A stretch of DNA of 56,330 nt from assembly GCA_004762125.1 (NCBI GenBank), contig SIHQ01000028.1:1-56330 (forward strand). Direction: 5' to 3'. Of this stretch, positions 46,433 through 56,201 are shown piece after piece. The number at the start of each line of letters is the position of its first letter. Position 1 is the stretch's first letter. The translations under genes were made by a program, and so were the position numbers. The notes under the pieces were generated by a model, which had not been told where the DNA came from, did no database searches, and saw nothing but the letters and a program-made list of their open reading frames with translations. This DNA comes from Oceanospirillales bacterium (lineage in GTDB: Bacteria; Pseudomonadota; Gammaproteobacteria; Pseudomonadales; Endozoicomonadaceae).

Positions 46433-47487
46433 GTAAGCGTTCAATGTACGACGTATTTAAAAAGCAGCGTCCAACTGCCAACCTTATTCCTGTGATCAAC
46501 GGAAGCTACCCATGAATCAATCACAGAAACCATTCACGCGACTCAACCACGAACAAACCATAAAGCCTCAACTCGACCCTCAATCTAACACGCAATCTAG
46601 CAAGGAATGGATTGAACTCCCTGTCGACCTGCCACCCACTATCGAACACTCACCCTGGCATATGGAGCTTGAACTACCCGGTGGCGTTATTCTCAGAATG
46701 AGAAAATAACCGTGTTTTTCCCTGAAGCACAGGTGCTAGTCTGGCTGTATAACCAGCCCACCGATATGCGTAAGTCTTACCGGACTGACGGCATTGATCA
46801 AAAACAAGCTGGAGGAAGATTCTCTCAGTGGCCAGTTGTTTGTGTTTATCAATCGCAAATGCACCCAATGCAAAATCCTTTACTTTGACCGCAGTGGCTA
46901 TTGTATCTGGAGTAAACGACTGGAGCAGGGGCAGTTCCATGCTAATGCAGGTGAATCCGTGAAACACGCTCTGGAATGGACTGAGTTGAAGCTGATTCTT
47001 GAAGGCATTGATACCCGTACCGTCCAGCGCTATAAACGTTACAATCATCTACCGACGGGTTACACAAAAAAAGAATAAAACGTCTACCTTTAAAACCATG
47101 AATTTACTCACTCCTGCCACCGCCATCCCTGACCTGCAGCTGTTTCGACAGATGCAGGCTTTGTTGGTTGAAAACAAACAGGAAATTGAGTCGATTAAAC
47201 ATCAGCTGGCCTGGTTTAAACAACAGCTGTTTGGTGAAAAGTCCGGAAAGCGTGTCCTTGATAGTCCTGATCAGCTGGGGCTTGGCGAGATCCTAAAAGA
47301 GTCAGTCCCTGAACAAGAAGTCCCTACTGAAAAAATCACTTACGAGCGCAAGAAAAAACAAAGACCAGACGATTCTGTTACAGATCAGGGGCTGCGTTTT
47401 AACGACGATGTTCTGGTAGAACTTATTCATCTGCCCGCCTCAGAAATGCAAATAGAAGACGCTGACCAGTTTGATCTACCTGAGTAA
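46433..47487 (+). mobile_element. IS66-family element, left part only
   Basis: GTAAGCG at 46433 fits the IS66 terminal start. Three genes follow in standard order. OrfA/TnpA is at 46512-46709 (MNQSQKPFTRLNHEQ, ending HMELELPGGVILRMRK). TnpB is at 46712-47078, frameshifted at about 46775 (TDMRKSY, then IKNKLEEDSLSGQLFVFINR). TnpC is at 47098-47487 (LAWFKQQLFGEKSGKR) and stops after 129 residues at the junction with other sequence. The right end is missing. Gene content resembles the debris at 34813-35880, but it is a different lineage. Confidence 0.85.
46512..46709 (+). CDS. IS66 OrfA (TnpA) accessory protein
   Basis: This 65-residue first gene of the IS66 unit appears complete. It ends in the conserved beta segment HMELELPGGVILRMRK. 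It is unlikely to have a function now because the rest of the element is broken. Confidence 0.7.
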   Translation: MNQSQKPFTRLNHEQTIKPQLDPQSNTQSSKEWIELPVDLPPTIEHSPWHMELELPGGVILRMRK

Positions 47488-47700
47488 TCCCCGTGCTCAA
47501 CGTAGCGGTCGGTTGAATTAAATCAAGCGGTAATGCCACTTCAACCTGAACAGCATTAATAGCAGGATCCCAACCCAATAATTGAGGGTCGTTCGTTTCT
47601 GCCTTCGCAATTAATGCGTCTCTGATTTTTTTGTGATATTGGCTGCTGGCTGGTAAGTGATAATCACATCATTTATTCAGCGATTCTAACGGATAAGGAT
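47488..47700. other. Junction sequence between IS66 and IS5 remnants
   Basis: No plus-strand gene is seen. The minus strand holds an open frame (about 47680 to 47460) reading KIRDALIAKAETNDPQLLGW, then DPAINAVQVEVALPLDLIQP. It may be the tail of a lost gene, but I cannot name it. Confidence 0.25.
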
Positions 47701-48119
47701 ACGATGGATGATGCTGTTATTGAGAATTTGTGTGAGCAAATAGAAGTCGATGTTTTTATGGTTTCAGGGGATATGGCTTACGATCAGAACAAGGTATATG
47801 AGGCCATTGATAAGCATTTTCCAGAAGCAGATATTGCTATTCCACCCAAGGATAATCTGATTTATGACGAGCGTCATCACCCAAAACGCTGTGCCAATAT
47901 GCTCGAGAAAACAGCTAAGGGGACGTTATCATGGCAGAAGAATCATCAGTATGGAAAGCGCAGTCATTCCGAGATGGCTATGCAGCGTTATAAAGAATTA
48001 TTGGCCTACGAATGCATGCCCGTAGCATGGAAAATCAGAAGCAGGAAATGATCATTGCTTGTGGTGTTTTGAACCGCTTCACAGGGCTTGGCATGCCCAA
48101 AAGCTACAGAACTGGCTAA
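47701..48119 (+). pseudogene. IS5-family transposase C-terminal fragment
   Basis: From ATG 47704 the frame reads DDAVIENLCEQIEVDVFMVS, GDMAYDQNKVYEAI and later KRSHSEMAMQRYKELLAYEC, which matches the RSxxExAMxRYK block holding the catalytic Glu in IS5-type transposases. A frame change near 48045 leads to MIIACGVLNRFTGLGMPKSY, the usual C-terminal VLNRFTxLGMP. The N-terminal half is missing. Confidence 0.8.
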
Positions 48120-48272
48120 AGGGTATCAAAAGACTGGATGGTTTAGCATTGCAACAAAGCCGCAACTGTCTTCAAACAGTTAGTCCGCACAATCCTGTTC
48201 AGGGAACTTAGGTAGCACGCTCTTGTCTTAATTACATTGAATTTCAAGTAGCCAGGCAAGGAGGCCCGTTCA

Positions 48273-51200
48273 ATGCATATAAATTCTGATTCATCCATTA
48301 GATCGGATTGCCCGGTAACAAGCCCCCCACAACCTAAAAGGCAAAAAATACAAGAATCTGCCGGCGAGGCCATAATAGAGATGAGTTCTGCTCTGTCTTC
48401 AATCACTATAGATGAGGTTGGAGTGACGCTTCCCCAAGCCTGTTCTGAAGAGTCTGAAGCCAGAGGATCGCCTCGGTATCAGAGCTTTTGGTCGGAAGAT
48501 GAAGCCACCCTGAATGCAGTGCTTGGCAACAGGCTGAATACCCGGGATGACTCTGTTGCCCGCCCCTTTGTAGCCGTTATTCGCTCTCCTGAGGATCTTA
48601 AGCAGGACGGCCTATATCGGCAGGTTGTTGTTGAACAGGACAGTCCTCCACTGAGAAAAAAAGGCCTGCTGCTTCTCCCTGAGCGACCCGTGATACTTAT
48701 CATTGATTTCCAGAGTTTCCCACCCGGCCGCTTGCCAGAACTCAACGAACTCTACGATTCGCCCGCCCGGTTCGGGGGGGAGTTACTGGGGGGGCACGTG
48801 GAAATCATTTCACTGATTTCCCGAAGTTCGACCAAAGTCATAGCGGGAAGCCCCGGCCCGGGGCCCGATTCTATCAGGCGGGTCAACAATGCAGCGCCAC
48901 CTGTGAACTTTGTTGATGTGGCTGCGGAACAGGCTGAACAGTCGTCCGATACCTGGTTAATGTCCCGGGTACCAGATCAAGAGCCGATGACTAATGCGGC
49001 TTGTTCGGTCAAGGTCGTCGATTTTACCGGTAAAGATTGGCGCTGTGCTTTATTCGGCTCCCTGGCATTGAATGACAGGGGAGGACTTTATTTTCAACAG
49101 GGTGCGCTTTTTGAGCTGGCGGAAGGTGGTGATGACAGGATCAAAACCGTGGTTTTTAAAAATGCCCCCTGGCCTGATCCCGCTTTTCGATGTCAGCTGA
49201 TGGACACTCTGTGTCACGAGTCATTTGTCAGTAATGACCAGCTGACACGGTTGCGTACGGATATTAATTATTATCGTCAGCCTATGACTGAAGAAGATCT
49301 GGAGCATATAGGCCAGTCGATCAATTGGCAGACGACTCTTCCTGATTCGAGTGGGGCATCGTTACCCCGGGTACCTTGTCTGAATAAGGGGAACTTTGAT
49401 ATCTGTCTTCAGGAAACAGTCTTGCTAGAGGAGGGGGTGATTCGTCCACGGGACGTTTTAAAAGACTGGCTGAAGGATACAGCTGGTGTGCGCATTACCT
49501 CTGCACTGACCCTGGATCAATGGCTTAAATTGCACAGAAAGCTCTCAACCCTTGGTTTGCAGGCACTCCCGGTTTACTGCGATATTCCCGATGAGCAGCC
49601 TCCCTTTTTCCGCGGACCGCCCTTGCTGATCCCGGAAAGGATTGCAGAACAGAAGGCGTCAGTGACTGTTCTGGCCTGCACAGACCCGATGCAGGAACAG
49701 ACCTACGGCTGGAAAAAATCGGAAGCACTGCGAGTGTTTGTCATAACACCGGAAGATGACTTGCTCAAGGTGCTGCAAAACAGCTGCATAAAATCTTTAA
49801 GGCGGCATAAGTTTTCCTGTAAATCTACGGCCCTTCTGGATGCCCTGAGATCAGGTTCTCCTGTCTGTCTGATGAACCTGCACTGCAATCCTTCATTAAT
49901 GCAGCAACTGGAATCGTTGCTGGAGGACAAGCCCTGCTTGCCGGTATTTGGGCATTGTGAGGCTTTCCCGGAGCTCAAGCTATATGTGACCTGGCCGGAA
50001 GGAAAAAAATGCAAATCCCCGGTGTGGAAGCCTCTGGTTGCCCTGGCGGACAAGTTTGAGGAAAATTATCGCGACAGTGAATTTATCAAGACGGTTCCCC
50101 TGGATAAGTCGGAGCTGAACCGACTGCACCAGAAGATGCTCAAGCTACAGCCGTTGATGAAATCTCTGACAGTGTCAGCAGCAATACCTGCAAATCCACC
50201 GCAATTCACCACTGCTCTGTTTGAGAAAATAGTCAGGCAAGGGTTGCTGGAGCAGCAGCTGGATAACAGTGAGCGGCTTGAAGAGCGACACTTTCACAAA
50301 GCGGTAAACTCTGTGCTGTTGAAGGAATATCGGGCAAACCGTGAAGTTTACTCATTCCTGAAAATAGTGACCGCTCAATTATTTCTTACTTCAGCAAAAG
50401 CTAATGGAGACAATGGGCTATGGGTCGATACCGATGCCCTGAAAGGGTGGCTGGAACAGCATCCGGAGCCCGATCTTGCTACCGTTAAAAGCCATTATTG
50501 GTCATTGGCTCGTTTTGCTCACCCAGCGCTAACTATCGGGCCGGGTGTTCAACGGTTAAACCAGGAGCCTGATGATCAGCAAGTAAAAGAGATGGCGGGA
50601 ATGCTGGTCTGTCATGCACCTGAAATCCTCAGGCCAGGCTTGATACGCTTGATGGAGTTGCCGGATGAGCAACTGAGTCACTCAGTCAGCTTGCTGAAGC
50701 GCTGCAAACCACGCTCGCTGGATCTGGAGAAAAGACTCTGTAACCTGCTGTATGGACTTGGTGACGAACTGCTGCAGACTGATTCCCTGTATGGGTTTGT
50801 TGCCTTACTGAGCCAGGCGCTAACCTCTGGCAATGATGGAGCCGTCAGAGATGCAGTTGACCAGATTCTCAGGACTGGCAGTCAATCTGAAGTGGGCATT
50901 GAAGTCATGCGCCTGTTGCGTGAGCCCTCCCGGGAGGATCTGTGGGAATGCTGGGAGCAACGACGACTCAAGCGTTTTGCTGCCAAAGTGCGTCAACATC
51001 CTGTAGTCATTGTCACGGGGGAGACGGGCGCTGGCAAAAGCCATATTGCTAAAGCAGTGGTCAGCCTGCTCAATCCTGATCTTGAACCGATGGTGATTAC
51101 GGTTGGGCCGGATACGGGGCTCAATGAGCTTTTTGGTCAACCAAAACTCAAACAGAGCACTGTTAATGGAGAGGAAGACGGGTTTACTGAGTTAGACCCT

Positions 51201-54200
51201 GGCCCTCTGGAGAAATGGGCAAAAACCCTTTCCGAGAATGGAAAACCGGTGGTACTGATCGTAGATGAGGCCAACCTGATGATGCCTGAGCTGTGGAGTT
51301 GCCTCAGGGGGATCTATGAAGATCCTCCCTGCCTCTATTTCCGGGGTGAGAAAACCCCTTTAAGCCCATTACACCGCATTATCATGACGGGTAACCCGGA
51401 TCATTTCAGTGGTCGGCGCATGAGTGAAATGCTGCGCCAGCGGGCTCCGGTTCTTTACTATCCGCCACTGAGCCAGACGTTTATTTGTAACAAGGTACTA
51501 AAGCCAGAACTGGCGAGGCTTCATATAGCCTGCCGGATGCAGGGATGCCCACCTGATACCTTTGAACAGCAGGCTAGTGCTGTAATGGCTCTATATGAAC
51601 AGTACTCGACACTTCTCCCCAATCGCACGTTTACCCCCAGGGATCTGACCAATGCAGTCTCCTGTATGGAAGAGTACATACGCTCAAATTATGAGGATGA
51701 GCAGCCTGCAAAGATAAGCCAGGCGTCACTCAATGGCCTGGCCTGGCAGGTATTCGCTGATACTCTGGGACAGGAAGTGACAGAGGATGAACGCTGGCGG
51801 CAGGAAGCCTTGAAAGACTGGTTTGATGCCAGGTTTCCTAATGATTCGTCGCTGGTGGCGGCACACCAAGGCAAGTGTAACAAGTTTTATTCCCTCTGGC
51901 TGATGGATTCAAGAAAAGAAGCAGAGCAAAGTCAGTTGTCTGGGCAGAAGAAAGAATCTTTTGACTTGAGTAATCAAAGCGTTCAGGTGCTGGTCAAAGC
52001 GCTCTGGTTGGATTGCGAACGTGCCAGTCAGGAAAAAAGAACGGGAAAGATGCATGCCGGGCGCCATGCAACAGTGTTTGAAGGGCCGACGGGGCGAGGC
52101 AAAAGTGCGGTTCTGGAAAAGGTTCTGGATCGGTTTTATGCCGGGGACAACAGCAATATTCGAATCGTGAATGCGGGTTTCTCTCAATGGGATGAACTAT
52201 GTGCAGCGGTCACAGAGGCCCGGGAAAGAGGCTTGGTGTTGATTGTATCAGAGCTGAACATGCTATCCAGCCAGCAGATAGAGGGGTTGATCAATGCTGC
52301 CATTACCGGTGATGCCCAGCCGGGGTTTCATCTGTTTACCAGTACGAACCCGGTCAGCTATACCGGGCGGCATGCTTTTTCACCGGCATTGAAGAGTCGT
52401 TTTAATCAGCTGAAGCTGGTGGATTACAGCGATGGAGATATACAGAAAATAGCAGGTGTTCTGTTTCCTGAGCAGCAATGGGGCCGCTGGGTGGCGCAGT
52501 TACATTGTCGTTTGCGTAAGAAACTTTCCGAAAAAAAGCGCCTTTTGTTGCCTACCGTGGGAGATATGAAGAGGTTACAGAAGTGTCTTCTGGCTGACGG
52601 TGGCAGGCAGTCCGATGAGGCGTTCAAGGAACGTTTTCGTGAGCAATACAGCATATTCCTGCAGGAGCCCGGGTGCGCTCTGGAAGATCTTGAAACTGAA
52701 GAGATGACGCAGCTTCATTCACGGGCTCCACAATCACTGCCAGAGATCAGTCGGTGGCTGAACACCCAGGCTTGGGGATTACCGCCCATTGGGGTCAGGC
52801 AGAGTACCGGACCTGGGGGCAATTTTGATCCGGCCACCAATACGTTGACCCTGGCAAAAGGCAGTGACAGGGAAATGAAAGTCCAGGCCCTGCAACAATT
52901 GTTCAGGCGTCACTGGATGGGCTGCAGTGTTCCTGTGGAACCTCCGGCTCTCTACGACAGCCTGTTTTCAGCTATCTATCTATTGTGGCAACAGAAATAC
53001 GTTGAAAAACGGTATACGGAGTCAGGTATTTCTGCGGAAGAAATAGTACCGTTGTCACCTGAGCAGCAGGCATGCCTGTTGCACAACGCCAATCACAGTA
53101 TCATTGAAAAGGTCGGCTTCTATCTTGACAGGACTCCTACCCCCCTATTGCTTGAGCGAATGTGGCTGCAGCTGGTGACTCCTGAACAGGTTGTAGACGA
53201 ACCCATGGAAACGGAGGAATCACCTTCAGCTAAAAGTGAAGAGCCTGTGCAGAAGGGTTTTCCTGAGGCGAAAAAACGCAAATTGGATGGTCGTACCCGG
53301 AAAGAACCATCGTTGTTTAAAAGTGAAGAGCCTGTGCAGCAGGTTTTTCCTGAGGCGACAAAACGCAAATTGGATGGTCGTACCCGGAGAGAACCAGCGT
53401 TGTTTATTCTCCAGGAGGTATTCAGAAGCGGCGTTACAAGAGAGATCCGCAAAGAAATCTGCGATCTTAAGTTCAGTGCCGGAGGGAATGTCAGCCTGGA
53501 GAGTTGCCCCTGGGGAAAACTGGGTTTTGATGTTGTAATGCCTGAGCTTGCCACAGACCCGATTCTGTGCCCGAAGAAAAGTGATAAGGTGGATTATGGT
53601 GTTTATCGGGTTAAGCTGGAAGAACAGTGGCAGAGACTGCCAGGTCGATGGCTCCATGAAAGGATTCCCTGTCTAAGAACTGAACCCCTCATACCCCTTG
53701 AGAAACTGGAAATCGTGAAAGATCGTTATACAGGTTCGCACCTGATTCGACTGAAGAAGGTCTGTGACGATGTGAATCTGCCCGAATTCATTCATGTTCA
53801 CTTCGTTATCAAGAAAGGCGATGTACCCAAAATGGCGCCAGTGCCTCGTTTGCCCTCTGCTACGGGTCCTCTTCCGCTGAAGCAGGCGCTGAATAAGCTT
53901 TTCCTGAGGCGGGAAGATCTGAAAAAAACCTTTGAACACCCCCCCGGTGCTTTTGTTACACATTTAAAAAAATATTGTTCCGGGTTTAGTGATGGAGTGC
54001 TGGAAGGGGAGACTGTCAGTCATATCGACCTGCTTATGAATTTGATAGAACAAAGGAAGGGCAGCTGTCGTCACAGAACATGGTCAGCTTATGCACTGGC
54101 CAGCTACTTCGGGCTTCCAGTGAAAATAATACGCAGTGATTGCCATCAGTGGATTGAGTATTCCCTAGATGGGCGACGAAGTTGGCATACCATGGAACTG

Positions 54201-56006
54201 GGAGGCTCAGGTCATGAAAATGATAAGACTGTAACGCAAAAAGCTGACTTTAAAGAGTCAGCAGAGGGTATGCAATTCACAGGGAAAGAGCGGCAAAAAA
54301 TGCTGGCATGGGCCCGAAGGGTTGGTGCAGAAGCTTTTGCGAAAGAGATGGGAACGACATTGGAGGCGGTTGAGCGCTGGTTAACCTCTGGAGGTGCGAT
54401 ACCCTTGGTGTTTCCGTCTTCCGGCCGGGGGAGGATGTCGAAAAAAGCCCTTGCTCACAGCAGGCTGTTGAGAAGCAACAAGGTTAACAAGTTCATGACG
54501 GGAATCAGGATGCTGATTGCTCAGAAGAACATAAAGGAGTTGCAGCTGACAGATTTATTTGGGCTAAATCAATTGCTGGAATCATTTGTTATGCAGTTTA
54601 AGAGACGGGGAAAGCGGCTCTCTGTTTTTATTAACTTGTTTGAATGCCTTCAAGGGTTCAGAGCATTCTTCATAGACGAAGAGGGGCTGCATAAGGTAAT
54701 GACCTGGCAGGAGGCTGTTGCCCGTATGCTCACTCATTTCAAGGACGAGATTGATGAGGAAGGCACGCAATTCAGGAAGAGTATGATGCGAGGCATGATG
54801 CGGAAAGGCGATTCCGATAAAAGCAGCTCGGAAACCAGTGGTACTGACAGCAGTTCAGAAGCCAGTAGTGGCGAAGAAAATGTTCCTGAAATCAAGGTGC
54901 TGGTTCAGTTTATCGAGGCATGTCTGAAAGAGGAAAACTGGATTGACCCTTCTATGAGAGACATTAACGATCTGCTGGTTACGCTGAAGTCTAAATTTCC
55001 ATTGGATCGGCCATTTGTTCAGACCATTCACCGCCTTAATCACCCTTATTATAAGAAGCTCGAAAAAGTGCTTACAGCTGTTGAACTTGATGAAATGGCA
55101 GAGAACGAGGAGTCCGTGGAAAAGTACTGGCAGGGGCTGACAGGCAGCAGTCCAACCCTGGAGCAGAGGTTGAAGTGTACTGATACAGGTAAGGAATACA
55201 GCTGGCAGCCAGAAGGCTCTATAAACCTGGATCGTCTGGTGAAGCCCCAGGCACCCTTTCTTGTTACCCAGGCCAGGGAGAAGGTTCGGCCGGTCAAACT
55301 GGTGGTGAAAAAGTCGCTTGGTAGCATGGTCGGGGATTACCTGTTGGAAGGGGATTCCTATACGACAATGCCAGGGTTTCACGATATCCTGAATTCAGGT
55401 GAGTCCATGAAGGCATTCAGAGGCAGATATTTTGAGAAGATAGAAAGTTTATGCCAAGCGCACCTGGAGCGTGATGTGGATACTCCCGAGGAAAACAGGG
55501 AGGATGATTGTCATAAACTGAGAAAGACAAAAAATGCCCTGATGGATTGGGCAAACATACCAAAGCATCAGGCGTATATTGAAAATCTGGGCTTTGAAAG
55601 ACTGGCTGAGCTTGATCAGCTTTATGAAGCTAAAGTGCGAATCAACAAAATCAACAAAGCTGTAATGGCGTCCCTGGAGCAAGCCTTTGTCGCTTACCTT
55701 GTCAGAGTTATGGATACTGCTTCTGGCAATCTGGTGCTTTACATTCCTGACAGGGAAGAAGAAAAAGCAGGTTCCAGAGTGGCAAGGACAGAAGAAGAGC
55801 TTTTGCATTGGCTGACTTCCAAGCGCGATGTTCACCCGGTCGACAGGGAGGCTTTCGAGGAATACCTCGGCGACGTTGACAGCCTGGTTTTGGATACGAA
55901 TAATCTTGCACCGATATACCGTGAATTTATTTCGAACTTCAACAAAGCTACCCTGACCAAACGTTGCGCTGATGGCTTGGGGATAGACGATATAACTCTG
56001 AGCTGA
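48273..56006 (+). CDS. Giant protein: two AAA modules plus transglutaminase-like domain (2577 aa), paralog of the first
   Basis: ATG 48273 follows an excellent AAGGAGG (48258-48264). The N-terminus carries PKRQKI, nuclear-signal-like, and no signal peptide. The chain aligns with the 18881 protein in order: NELYDSPARFGG vs NELFEQPARIGG, and KAVNSVLLKEYR identical in both. AAA 1: Walker A GETGAGKS at 916-923, Walker B LIVDEAN with Asp998-Glu999, and MTGNPDHFSGRR. AAA 2: Walker A GPTGRGKS at 1271-1278 is complete here, but Walker B is again Ser-Glu (VSELNM, 1326-1327). A tandem 87-bp repeat carries KRKLDGRTR twice. Transglutaminase-like part: Cys1932 (GSCRHRTWS) and His1958 (CHQWIEYS), with Glu1975 (HTMELGG) where Asp is expected. 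The C-terminal ~600 residues include a Ser-rich acidic insert (SSSETSGTDSSSEASSGEE) and are otherwise unassigned. GC matches the first giant gene. Confidence 0.85.
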   Translation: MHINSDSSIRSDCPVTSPPQPKRQKIQESAGEAIIEMSSALSSITIDEVGVTLPQACSEESEARGSPRYQSFWSEDEATLNAVLGNRLNTRDDSVARPFVAVIRSPEDLKQDGLYRQVVVEQDSPPLRKKGLLLLPERPVILIIDFQSFPPGRLPELNELYDSPARFGGELLGGHVEIISLISRSSTKVIAGSPGPGPDSIRRVNNAAPPVNFVDVAAEQAEQSSDTWLMSRVPDQEPMTNAACSVKVVDFTGKDWRCALFGSLALNDRGGLYFQQGALFELAEGGDDRIKTVVFKNAPWPDPAFRCQLMDTLCHESFVSNDQLTRLRTDINYYRQPMTEEDLEHIGQSINWQTTLPDSSGASLPRVPCLNKGNFDICLQETVLLEEGVIRPRDVLKDWLKDTAGVRITSALTLDQWLKLHRKLSTLGLQALPVYCDIPDEQPPFFRGPPLLIPERIAEQKASVTVLACTDPMQEQTYGWKKSEALRVFVITPEDDLLKVLQNSCIKSLRRHKFSCKSTALLDALRSGSPVCLMNLHCNPSLMQQLESLLEDKPCLPVFGHCEAFPELKLYVTWPEGKKCKSPVWKPLVALADKFEENYRDSEFIKTVPLDKSELNRLHQKMLKLQPLMKSLTVSAAIPANPPQFTTALFEKIVRQGLLEQQLDNSERLEERHFHKAVNSVLLKEYRANREVYSFLKIVTAQLFLTSAKANGDNGLWVDTDALKGWLEQHPEPDLATVKSHYWSLARFAHPALTIGPGVQRLNQEPDDQQVKEMAGMLVCHAPEILRPGLIRLMELPDEQLSHSVSLLKRCKPRSLDLEKRLCNLLYGLGDELLQTDSLYGFVALLSQALTSGNDGAVRDAVDQILRTGSQSEVGIEVMRLLREPSREDLWECWEQRRLKRFAAKVRQHPVVIVTGETGAGKSHIAKAVVSLLNPDLEPMVITVGPDTGLNELFGQPKLKQSTVNGEEDGFTELDPGPLEKWAKTLSENGKPVVLIVDEANLMMPELWSCLRGIYEDPPCLYFRGEKTPLSPLHRIIMTGNPDHFSGRRMSEMLRQRAPVLYYPPLSQTFICNKVLKPELARLHIACRMQGCPPDTFEQQASAVMALYEQYSTLLPNRTFTPRDLTNAVSCMEEYIRSNYEDEQPAKISQASLNGLAWQVFADTLGQEVTEDERWRQEALKDWFDARFPNDSSLVAAHQGKCNKFYSLWLMDSRKEAEQSQLSGQKKESFDLSNQSVQVLVKALWLDCERASQEKRTGKMHAGRHATVFEGPTGRGKSAVLEKVLDRFYAGDNSNIRIVNAGFSQWDELCAAVTEARERGLVLIVSELNMLSSQQIEGLINAAITGDAQPGFHLFTSTNPVSYTGRHAFSPALKSRFNQLKLVDYSDGDIQKIAGVLFPEQQWGRWVAQLHCRLRKKLSEKKRLLLPTVGDMKRLQKCLLADGGRQSDEAFKERFREQYSIFLQEPGCALEDLETEEMTQLHSRAPQSLPEISRWLNTQAWGLPPIGVRQSTGPGGNFDPATNTLTLAKGSDREMKVQALQQLFRRHWMGCSVPVEPPALYDSLFSAIYLLWQQKYVEKRYTESGISAEEIVPLSPEQQACLLHNANHSIIEKVGFYLDRTPTPLLLERMWLQLVTPEQVVDEPMETEESPSAKSEEPVQKGFPEAKKRKLDGRTRKEPSLFKSEEPVQQVFPEATKRKLDGRTRREPALFILQEVFRSGVTREIRKEICDLKFSAGGNVSLESCPWGKLGFDVVMPELATDPILCPKKSDKVDYGVYRVKLEEQWQRLPGRWLHERIPCLRTEPLIPLEKLEIVKDRYTGSHLIRLKKVCDDVNLPEFIHVHFVIKKGDVPKMAPVPRLPSATGPLPLKQALNKLFLRREDLKKTFEHPPGAFVTHLKKYCSGFSDGVLEGETVSHIDLLMNLIEQRKGSCRHRTWSAYALASYFGLPVKIIRSDCHQWIEYSLDGRRSWHTMELGGSGHENDKTVTQKADFKESAEGMQFTGKERQKMLAWARRVGAEAFAKEMGTTLEAVERWLTSGGAIPLVFPSSGRGRMSKKALAHSRLLRSNKVNKFMTGIRMLIAQKNIKELQLTDLFGLNQLLESFVMQFKRRGKRLSVFINLFECLQGFRAFFIDEEGLHKVMTWQEAVARMLTHFKDEIDEEGTQFRKSMMRGMMRKGDSDKSSSETSGTDSSSEASSGEENVPEIKVLVQFIEACLKEENWIDPSMRDINDLLVTLKSKFPLDRPFVQTIHRLNHPYYKKLEKVLTAVELDEMAENEESVEKYWQGLTGSSPTLEQRLKCTDTGKEYSWQPEGSINLDRLVKPQAPFLVTQAREKVRPVKLVVKKSLGSMVGDYLLEGDSYTTMPGFHDILNSGESMKAFRGRYFEKIESLCQAHLERDVDTPEENREDDCHKLRKTKNALMDWANIPKHQAYIENLGFERLAELDQLYEAKVRINKINKAVMASLEQAFVAYLVRVMDTASGNLVLYIPDREEEKAGSRVARTEEELLHWLTSKRDVHPVDREAFEEYLGDVDSLVLDTNNLAPIYREFISNFNKATLTKRCADGLGIDDITLS
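53232..53405 (+). repeat. 87-bp tandem duplication in the second giant gene
   Basis: Units 53232-53318 and 53319-53405 differ at few positions. Each encodes KSEEPVQ, FPEA and a basic KRKLDGRTR core. The first giant protein has a single equivalent IDGRTRRR, so the duplication is specific to this copy. Confidence 0.95.
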
Positions 56007-56054
56007 TTACAGGGGTTTTGGTTGTCTCGATAATTTCATCATGCCCTTGTAGTT

Positions 56055-56184
56055 CTATCTGGCAGAAACTGATTTAATGGCAATGGGAAAGCCCTCAGTC
56101 AGTGCATCATCGTAACGTAGTCGTGTTTTATTCTTTTGCAGATAACCCGCGCATTTATCAATAGCCTCTCTTTTCTTCAGTCCT
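56055..56184 (-). pseudogene. ISKra4-like transposase C-terminal remnant
   Basis: The minus strand reads KKREAIDKCAGYLQKNKTRL, then RYDDALTEGFPIA. This resembles the AIxxCxxYLEKN-x-x-RMRYDxYLAxGYPIA block that precedes GVIEGACRH in ISKra4-type transposases. It diverges right after PIA and stops, so it is a relic. Interpretation is from memory of the family and moderate. Confidence 0.5.
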
Positions 56185-56201
56185 CTCTTGCTGGCAGGCT
56201 T

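Noticed and set aside
53120-53657. Two long minus-strand frames opposite the second giant gene
   Set aside because: They mirror the 87-bp duplication and are shadows of the plus-strand frame, which continues for 2577 codons.
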